A stretch of DNA of 23,282 bases from Salpingoeca rosetta. Lineage: Eukaryota; Opisthokonta; Choanoflagellata; Craspedida; Salpingoecidae. Positions 1-19,020 of the stretch are shown here, in pieces. Position 1 is the first letter of the stretch; each line of letters begins with the position of its first letter. The notes below the pieces were generated by a model. It saw only the letters and a program-made list of their open reading frames with translations, was not told the DNA's origin and did no database searches. The stretch spans positions 42,418-65,699 of the forward strand of contig NW_004754921.1 in assembly GCF_000188695.1 (NCBI RefSeq). Direction: 5' to 3'. Made by a program: the position numbers and the translations under genes.

Positions 1-10091
<10,091 letters not shown>

Positions 10092-10309
10092 AGAAGAAGG
10101 GAGGCGCAACCTTGCCCCTCACATCATGTGTCTGTCTCATCGTTGTTTGTTGATTCGTTTGATTCCGCCACCCCCCCCCCCTCCCATGCTTCGTCGTTGT
10201 TAGCACGTATGGTTCGTGTTGTCTTGCTGCCCCCCCCCCCCGGCCTCCTCGCTCGACCCCACCCATTACAGTCGTTCTTCCTCCTCTGCCCTCTCAGTCA
10301 GCACACACA

Positions 10310-10333
10310 ACACACACACACACACACGCACAC

Positions 10334-10392
<59 letters not shown>
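10310..10392. repeat. (CA)n microsatellite downstream of AP3D1
   Basis: About 80 bases of CA with two GC interruptions, outside any predicted intron and probably in the AP3D1 3' UTR or flank. Confidence 0.95.
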
Positions 10393-10393
<1 letters not shown>

Positions 10394-10778
10394 GCACTTG
10401 AAGCGGCTTCATACACAGCACCAATCACGTTTGCATCAGCAATGAATGGCAATGAGAAGAGCGTGTATTGCTTCGGCATGGGAGCAGTGACACACGGCAA
10501 CGCGCAACAACGCCCGCACATGAAAAGCAAAGCATGAAAACGCAAGGTGTAATAGAAGGACGGCTGCTCGCGCTAGACGAGAGGGCCCGGTGGAGCGTGC
10601 ACGTGCATGTGCACAACTCCGCGCAAGTTAGGCAACGACTATCATTAAAACAAGGAGGCGCAGGGGAGACAGGTCGTGCACGGGACATGCGCGAGAGAGC
10701 ACATGACTCACATCAACACCGTGAACCGAAACTGGGCTGCAAAGTGCAAAAGTGCCAAACAAACAAGAGTGCAAAGCA

Positions 10779-10784
10779 AATAAA
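10779..10784 (+). promoter_or_regulatory. Possible AP3D1 polyadenylation signal (AATAAA)
   Basis: A canonical AATAAA hexamer about 690 bases after the AP3D1 stop. A variant ATTAAA occurs earlier at 10644-10649. Neither is strongly supported because 3' UTRs in compact protist genomes are often shorter. Confidence 0.25.
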
Positions 10785-10910
10785 CAACGCCGGAAACGAG
10801 GATGGCAGCCAGAGCGCAACGCGATAGCTCAACCCATCAGGTAATCAGGCAATCAGGCAGTCAGGGGCAGCCTTGGTGGGTGTGGTCCTGCTCGTGCTTG
10901 CGTTCACGCG

Positions 10911-11550
10911 TCAACTTGGCCGTGGGTGGGGGTCCGCGTGACTTGGTGTGAGGTTGGCGATGGGAATTTCCCGGATCGCGAGGCGAGGACTCGAGAAGAG
11001 GGAAATGTGCTGAGTTTGGTCCCTTGCCATTGGCACGAAAGACCGCTCCCGGAAAGCGCACTTGATGGTGGTGATGTGCTCCATCATGATCGCCTCCATT
11101 AAGCCGCTCATGTTGCCCCGGATCGCGCGAGCAAGATGCAGGGGCGACCGACCGTGGCCCGTGAGAGCGGGTGCGCTTCTGGTGGCCACGCACTCCCGTT
11201 GTGCGACGCGGTTGATGAGAGCGAGCATGCGCGGAGGGGAGGGCGACGCACATCCGATGTGCCAATTCCTCTTCCACGTTTGCCTGGAAGACAGGCTCGT
11301 GTTGACTAAAGAAGTGGTTCCAGCCGTGCTGCCCAGCCGGCGATGACAGCGAGTCCTCGCCCATGCTAGCCGGTCGGGCAAGCGTGGCAAACATGGGATG
11401 GTGAAATGGCAGCGCCGGAGGCTCGTCTGACGCGTCAGTGTGCATCATGGAGGGCTGCAAAATGGCGGTGGGCAGCGCGTGTTGTGGAACGGACGTTTCG
11501 AGCTCGTTGCTCTCTGCGCGCTCGTCGATGATGAGGTTGTGGTGGGCCAT
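10911..11550 (-). CDS. Unrecognised small protein, two-exon model (about 188 aa)
   Basis: I do not recognise this gene. The model uses ATG at 11550, exon 11550-11252, a 73-base intron (GTGCGT donor, CCACCAG acceptor) and exon 11178-10911 ending in TGA. Phases match. Exon 1 encodes an acidic, His/Pro-rich segment including ALPFHHPMFATLARPASMGE and HGWNHFFSQHEPVFQANVEE. Exon 2 encodes a more regular, helix-prone stretch (GHGRSPLHLARAIRGNMSGL, then FRERSFVPMARD). There is no signal peptide or membrane segment. A well-formed acceptor (pyrimidine tract, then CAG) lies 18 bases upstream of the ATG, so a further 5' exon is likely. The acceptor of the internal intron has a poor pyrimidine tract, so a frameshift or pseudogene is an alternative. 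The gene lies downstream of the receptor kinase on the same strand. Confidence 0.45.
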
Positions 11551-11914
11551 CTTGCACGTTGAAAGCCACTGGCGTTGAAGAGAGGGGGGGGATTGGGTGA
11601 CGGTGTGGGTTTGGGGAGGAGGGGACGTCTGTCCGTGGGAAGGAGGCAGTGCTGAATGAGTGGGTGGTTGTTGGTCGACGCAGCAAACAGACAGGGTCGG
11701 ATATGGTTCGTCGAGTCTTCTTCGTTGAGAATGAAATGCAGCACCCAACACACAAAGGAGGAAATTTATCCAACGATCCTTTGCAATTTTCTCCCAAGGC
11801 AGATTTGATTTTGGGGTGGCGCAAGGAAGGTTTGCCTTTGAATTGGTGAGAGAGAGTGTGTGTTTGTCTGCCTGCCTGTGTGTGTGTGTGTGTGTGCCTG
11901 CCTGTCTGTCTGTG

Positions 11915-11945
<31 letters not shown>

Positions 11946-12231
11946 ATGTCTGTCTGTCTGTCTGTATGTCTGTATGTCTGTCTGTTAAAGTGCAACTTTA
12001 CACGCATGGTCATCTCTGTTGCCACTGAGTTCGCAAGGCTGAGTGCAGTAGTGAGCACACATAGATGGAATAAATCAGAAGCCAAGTGGCTTACAGCCTT
12101 TCATCATAAGACCCAAATAGCTGAAATATGCATGTAGTTAGTTACATCAAAGACACCACACACACACACACACACCGCACGCCCTCTAAATACGCCCTCT
12201 CCGCTTGACACGATGATACCACATGCTCGCG
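11551..12231. other. Intergenic region between two minus-strand genes
   Basis: It holds the presumed 3' flank of the receptor kinase and the 5' flank (or first non-coding exon) of the small gene. A G-run near 11585 is the minus-strand pyrimidine tract of a probable acceptor at about 11569. The rest is a TG/TCTG microsatellite, an AT-richer stretch (11985-12150) and a short CA run (12156-12176). I see no coding signal or clear minus-strand polyadenylation hexamer. Confidence 0.65.
11858..11985. repeat. (TG)n/(TCTG)n microsatellite
   Basis: GTCT/TGTC tetranucleotides with TG dinucleotide blocks and occasional TATG variants, about 125 bases in all. Every frame through it is repeat translation. 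Confidence 0.93.
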
Positions 12232-13688
12232 CTATAAGTTCGTGTCGATTCCGCCCAAGAGGGTGCGCAGCTGTGCAAAGTCGATGGAGCCCGGGACAGT
12301 CGCACTTGGTTGGCGGGGCTGCACCGGCTCAGGCACGGTCACCACAGGCGGTGCGCTCACCGCTCCTGACGTTGGTGTTGCTGTCACATCTGGCGGAGTT
12401 GCAGCAACAGAAGAATTGTTCATGGTGTGGTTGCCATTGTCGGTGGTGGTGTTGCTGGTGGTGTTGCTGGTAGCGGTGGTGTTGTTGCTGGTGGTGTTGC
12501 TGGTAGCGGTGGTGTTGTTGTTGGTGGTGGGATTGTTGTTGGTGGTGGTGCTGTCGGTGGTGCTGCCGTTGCCATTGTTGTTGTTGCTGTTATCATTACC
12601 GTTGCCGTTGTCGAAGTTGGTGCTGTCGGCGGTGACACTGACATCGTCCGTGGTACTGGACATCTCAGGCAGCGAGTCATTGTTGGTGGCCAGCAGGTGC
12701 GTCAACACCGGCTGCAGTGGCGTGCCGTGCGGCTCCGCGACCCGCGATTGCGATTGGGGTAGCGCAACAGGGCCAGCCAGCTGCTGCTGCTGTTGTTCTT
12801 GCGACGATGTTGGTGGTCCTGGTATTGCTGACAGCTCCTGCGACTGCTGCTGCTGCTGCTGCGGCCCATCGTCGCTGCCCATGCGCAGGGCTGATGCAAG
12901 CTGGTCCATCCACCCGTCAGTCAGCGTGAGCCCAGATGCTGCAGGCGCGCGTGCCGCTGATGGCGCACTCGTCTGCTGTGACATGGAGTATGGCTGCGGC
13001 AATGAATATTGCTGTGGCTGTGCAGGCCGCGATTGCGTCTGTGCCGGTGGCGGTTGCTGCTGTTGCTGCCTTTGCCCTTGCTGGTACGGTTGCTGGCAGG
13101 GCTGAGTGAGGTGGAGGTGTGGTGGTGCTGATGCTCGCATATGTCCGGCCCCAACTTGCGCTTGTGCGCATCTATTGCCCTGCTCTGTCGGCTGCTGCTG
13201 CTGCTGCTGCAGGCGCTGCTGCTGTGCTTGCGGCTGCTGCCCTGACAAGCAAGGTCCATCCTGCAGTTGCGAGTGCCACTGCGATCCTCGTTGGGACGGT
13301 GCTTGCGTTTGCAGCCCACTCGATTGCATCGGGGATGATGCTGACAAACGGATCAGCGGGAACGTGGCCAGCAGTTTTGACGCAAGCTCCGCATCCCCCA
13401 TCATGCCCCTCCCGCCTCCATATTCGCTTGCGCCCTGCCGCCACTGCTGCTGGTGGCCGTGCTGGCGTTCGGGGGAAGGGTGTACCGGTACATACGTGCC
13501 ATGATGTGTCACGCTCGGAGATTGTGCATCCCCCCATTGCTGCTGCGGCTGTTGCTGTTGCTCAAAGTGCGGTTTGGGTGGCAGCGACAGTTGGGTGTAC
13601 ATCGGCGCACGCAACTGCCCTGGCTGACTGTGAGATGCGCGTCCGTGCGCTGCCAAGTACGGATGCATCACCAGCGCGGGCACATTGC

Positions 13689-13720
<32 letters not shown>

Positions 13721-14581
13721 GGTTGTTGGTGCTCGAGGTGTTGCTGCTGTTGGTGCTCGAGGTGTTGCTGTACATTATGGTAACCACCCACACCATTCGC
13801 ACCGCCCACATCCTGCGCTGTTGGCACCGGTGCTGGTATCGGCGGGATGGCGGCTGCGCTGTGCTGCTGCGATGATACGATGCTCAGGGGATGGTACTGG
13901 CCAACGCCCCAAATGCCACCCTGAACGCCCTGAACGCCCTGGACACGTAGGCGGGGCTGCTCGACATGCAGAGGTGGCGGCGCGGACACGGAAACAGCGC
14001 CCGATGCGGTGGCGTGAGCAGGGAGTGTCGTGTACAGCCCTTGCGGCTTCTGTTGCTGTTGCTGCTGGGCATGAGGGAAGGGCGGTGGCACTGCTGTGTT
14101 GCTGCTAACAGCGGCCGACGACTGAGAAGCGGGTGGAGGCGATGGCTGTGATGACGACACACCATCGCTCTCGCCAGCGCTGTCGATTGTGAGCCCTTGT
14201 TGCCGCAACATCTCCAACATCCTGCTCATGTCGGCAGACGCCGTCAACGGCACCAGATCTTGCTGGTCGTGCTGATCGTGCTGGTGGGATGACGGTGGTG
14301 GCACTGGTCTTTGCTGGGCCAGCTGTTGATGGGCCTGGTGCACCGGTTGCTGGTAGCCGCGCGTCGAAGGCGCATCACACAGCGGCTGGCTCGCACCCAC
14401 ATGCTGCGGTTGCTGAGGTTGTTGCTGATACGGTGGTTGCTGTTGCTGTGGTTGCTGACTGGTCAGCCCAGCACCGCCGCCGTACCGCGGCTTCTTCTCC
14501 TGCACCCTGCCCATGCCGCCGCCGCCTGTGCCGGCTTGAACGCTTTCGCGTGGATCCACCTCCCCAATCGCACCTTGCTGG

Positions 14582-14616
<35 letters not shown>

Positions 14617-14617
14617 G

Positions 14618-14715
<98 letters not shown>

Positions 14716-14800
14716 TTGCTGTTGCTGCTGCCTTTGTGCTGGTGGGCGCGCAACCCGTTTGAACGTGCTCATGGTGCCTCCCTGCTCCATGCTGATGATC
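12232..14800 (-). other. Q/N/T/S-rich C-terminal tail of the receptor kinase
   Basis: About 850 residues after the kinase domain are dominated by Gln and Pro, then by Asn and Thr near the end (TATSNTTSNNTTATSNTT). No folded domain is recognisable. Scattered tyrosines sit in short motifs such as YTTL, YHNV, YTQL, YVPV and YSMS, which could dock SH2 domains if phosphorylated. The last residues (FAQLRTLLGGIDTNL) look helix-forming. The stop is TAG at 12234-12232. I see no intron in this exon but cannot exclude one in such biased sequence. Confidence 0.7.
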
Positions 14801-16815
14801 ATGGACGAGAGCTCGTGCACAAGATCATCAAACGTGGGCCGGTCCCCTGGGTCATCCTGCCAGCACTCCAGCATCACCGCATACATCTCGTCAGGGCACA
14901 GCGGCGGCTGCGGCAGGCGGTACCCTGAAGAGACCGCCTCCACAACAGCGTCGTTCGACATGCTGCTGTACGGCTTCTCAGAGGCACTGCGCGGGGTGAC
15001 CGATGCGTGATGCAGCGACGTGGACATGCGGCGGTGCCGTGGTCACGCGTGAGTTGTGGAGGACTCCATAGCAGCAACCAGGCAGTGGGCAAGCAGAAAG
15101 TAAAGCGTACACTGCCAACACCACCGCAAGAGTGTGCACACACAAACACACATGCACACAAGCACAAGCACAAGCACACACAAACACACGCGCACACGCA
15201 CACACGCACACACACGCATACATTTACAGATCCGCGCACACATGCGCACGCACTTGGTCGTTGTTTCGAAGAGAACAACTCCAAAGCTCCACACGTCACT
15301 TGCACTCGAAAACTATGGACACGCAGGCAAAATGAAGAAGCAATGCGGTCATGTGTGTGAACTTGCAACGCTTGAGAACACCCCCACCCCCACCATCAAC
15401 AACAACAACGACAACGATGACGACGACAGCGACAACAGCGACAACAGCGACAACGGGAATAATCATGTTCAGGAACAGAAGATATTACATAGTTGGGGTA
15501 GTGAAACAACCACGACCACCATCACCAGCATCACCATGACAATAAGCACTGGCATCTTCAACAACGTCGTCGTACCCGCTCGAGGTTGAGGACTTCGGGC
15601 GCCGTCCAGCGCACAGGAATGAGCTTCTCCTGGTGCATCTCGTAGTACTGGTGGTCCTTGAACAGCCCGAAATCAGACACTTTGCACGTGAGATTGGATG
15701 TGACCAGCACGTTGCGCGCAGCGAGGTCCATGTGCAAGCCGCCAGCATCGGAGACGGCACGCATCCCTGTTCGTGGCGAGAAAATGTTCAAGGGGAGAGG
15801 GGTTTGGGTGATGAGCTGAAAAGGTAGCGACTGACCAGCAAGGCTGATAGTGCACGCGCACGCATGCAAACAGGCAACACGCATTGAGGCCACACATGCT
15901 CAAACGCATTCAACCACACACTCGCGTACGCACCCAAACCACACACTCAGCTCACTCTCGCTCAACAAACCACACTCAAACACACGCAACAACCACGCAC
16001 CTGTTGCGACGTCGCGCATCATCCTGAGCTTGATGAGCCAGGAGAGCGGCTTGTCGCGCATGGTCTGGCGCTGCAGGAACGAGTCGAGCGCTCCATTCTC
16101 GCAGTACTCCAGCACCAGCAGCATGGGCTGGTCACCAGTCGTCACAACGCCAAGCAGCTGCACAATGTTCTCACAATGGCGGAACTGGGCCAGGGACACG
16201 GCCTCATACCGCAGACTGCTCTCATCACGCGACCCGTCGAGCGAGGGCGTCACCATCTTCACGGCAACGGGGACCGCCGCCGGCCGCGCACACGTGCAGC
16301 TGCACATCCGCGGCAGCCAGCAACACCGCCAACAGCAATGCACATCATCACCGTCTTCTCCGCTGTTGCCTCCACCGTCATGCGCATGTGCCTGTCTCCG
16401 TGGCTGCTGGCGAAGCCCGTCATGGCCTCCGTCCCCACCAGTGCTGCGTGACTCCCATGTCCCGCTCACGCTGCGCACCAGACTCGGCCGGCCCCGCGTG
16501 CTGCTGTGCGGCGCCGCACCATGCGCTGTGTTCCCGTCGCTGCCACTGGCGATGCTCTTCCACCGCGGCCGGGAGGGGGTGTGGGCTGTGCTGCTCGTCG
16601 TAGCCGTGGCAGTTGTGGCAGTGTCTGTCCTGCTCATGCGATCGCTCCCAACGCCACCACCACTACCACCATCAGCACTGCTGCTGCGTCTTGTGCCTTG
16701 CCGCACCCCGTCGCTGGATACCATGGCTGTTCCTGCTGCTGCTGCTGCTGCTGCAGAATGCCTGCTGCGCCATCCGCTGCCGTCGCTCTGTGCGCGCCAT
16801 CGCCCGCCTCCCCTT

Positions 16816-16862
<47 letters not shown>

Positions 16863-18937
16863 TCGGTGCCAGTGTAGCAGGCGCCGTGGCGGACTGTATG
16901 TCCCCTTCCACACCTGCGAGAAGAATCCCTCCCCGAGTTTCCTCTCCAGCTGCACGCGGCGCCGGCTGAGCTCCGTCGGCTGCACGCCGCGCCGAAACAG
17001 CTGCATGTCCTCCAGCTCAGCCCGGAAATCGTGTCGGGCACGTTTCTTCTTGGTCGTGCGCCGGTGCACAAACACGCCCGTGGCGACGAGGATGATCACG
17101 GCAATGACCAACGCGCTCACGTACACCGCCGCCAGGTCGTCCTGGCCAAACCCGCTGCCGCCGCTACTGCCCCCACCTCCATCGCCATCATCGTCCGTGG
17201 GGGAGGGGAGCGTGTCTGGCACGGCGCACTTGTCCTGCGTCGGGGCGCGGGCCTTCGCCTGTGGGCCGATAGTGAACAGGGCATCCTTTGTGCTGTTGCT
17301 GAGTGGCCAGAGGGCTCCGTCAATGTACAGCGAGGGGATGATGCCCGAGGTGCTGTCCTGGTTCTCATCAAATCCAATCTCCAGGTCGGAAATGCCCGGC
17401 AGCGGGTTGATTGGCGTGAAGGCTCGCAGGCCCTCAATGAGCTGCCGGTGCCGCGTCTTCTGGTCAAACGCAAACCCGTACGTGTACTGCTTGGCGTTGA
17501 AGGCGTGGATGTAGGCGTTGTATGCGTCAACATACTGCAGCAAAGCGACGCGCGAACCGTGTGCGGTGTGGTCTGTGGACGAGTTGAAGGTGGCAAACGC
17601 CTTGCCAACATCAGTGGCGTAGGTGCGGTCCTGCACGAGGAGGGTGATAAGGATGCCGTCGAGGGCGCTGAAGACGGGTGGGGTGATGGCTGGGTGGTTG
17701 ACGCGGAAGTAGGTGGTGAGCCAGACCCAGGGTGGCTGCAGCATGCCGCGCGCATGCGCTTCTTCGAAGATGGCAGGCATGTCCGGGACAAACCTGGTGG
17801 ATGGGGTGGTTGATCGGGTGGGAGGCACAGACGACGAGAACAAGCGAGGCCAAGGCAGAAGGAGAGCAAAGGTAGTCGTGAGTTCGAGTGGAGTGAGGAG
17901 GCAGGAGGGCGGAGGAGGAGGCAGGAGGCGGGAGGAGGCAGCAAAACAGCGACACTCAACAAACAGTGAGGCGTTGGCGGACGGGTTCAGCAAGCCACGC
18001 AGCAGCACCACGAATGCGCATTTGCACAACAGGACACACCCTGCATGAATTACTAACACCGATTTCCAAACCCCTTTCCACAACACCGCACGCACCCTGC
18101 CAGGTAGATGGTTGGCGCGCCTGCTTCGACAATCTTGTCGACAATTTCGGCAATGGAGGAAGCGTTGCGTACGGGGTAGCGCAGCGGCACCTGCATCCCG
18201 AGCGAGCGCGCGGCAGAGAAGAAGGTCGTGGCAATCTCCAGGCTCGCCGGGAAGTTGTCGTGGAGCACGGTGACGCACTTGAGGTCAAGCTGCTGTGCGA
18301 CGCGCGCCATGATGGATGCCTGCAGCGTGGAGGTGGTGCCGATGCGGAAGGTGGTCGGGTATGCCTTCTTGTCGGAGATCACGGCAACTGGGATAGTGTT
18401 GGTGATCATGGGCACGCCGTCACGCGCGGCAACGCGGCCAAAGGGGACGGTGCAGGGCGACGAGTCGACCACCAGGTCCGGCAGCGTGGGCTGGGGGCCG
18501 TACATGGAGCGCCCGCAGTCGCCGTCGCCACCGTCCACGCTGCGGATGGTGACGGCAATCTGGGGGAAGCGCAGGGCAAAGAACTCGCGGGCAGCCGGCA
18601 TGAAGTCGTCGACGGGGTAGAAGCTGGCGCGCGAGACGGGGTCCGTTCTGCCAGCGGTCGTGGTGATAGTTGTAGTGGTGGTGGTGGGTGATTAACTTAC
18701 GAGTAACGGCACCTCATGCAGGCAAAGGTAAGTGAGACAAAAAGAAAAAGTGCAGCTGCTGCGCACTGAATGAGCTGGTGGGGCACCTGTCGAAGGAGAC
18801 GACAATGTCAGACGTGAGCGGGGATTTGGCAAAGGGAAACAGTGACGGGTCGCTCGCTTGCAGCAGCAGCACGGGCGTTGCGGACGAGCCCATGTCCTCA
18901 TTGTAGTACACCAAGCCCGAGTCGCTCTGCCAATGCA

Positions 18938-19020
<83 letters not shown>

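Larger units (their letters stand above)
10092..10910. other. Convergent intergenic/UTR region
   Basis: This lies between the AP3D1 stop and the stop of the minus-strand gene at 10911, so it should hold both 3' UTRs. It contains two C-tracts (about 10169-10181 and 10230-10240), a CA microsatellite (10310-10392), and unstructured, moderately GC-rich sequence from 10393. The open frames here are made of repeat or have no family signature. I see no convincing gene. Confidence 0.7.

Noticed and set aside
11858..11985. Possible CRISPR-like or regulatory array
   Set aside because: Units are four bases long with no spacers; it is an ordinary tetranucleotide microsatellite in a eukaryotic genome.
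12242..14928. Several plus-strand frames rich in Leu, Val, Ala or Cys, resembling membrane proteins
   Set aside because: They are antisense or frame-shifted readings of the CAG/CAA- and Asn-rich receptor tail; CTG/TTG triplets give artificial poly-Leu.
15850..17514. 554-codon plus-strand open frame
   Set aside because: It is antisense to the receptor kinase exon, which has unmistakable kinase and flytrap motifs. The Ser/Cys/Leu-rich product is a shadow of GC-rich codons.
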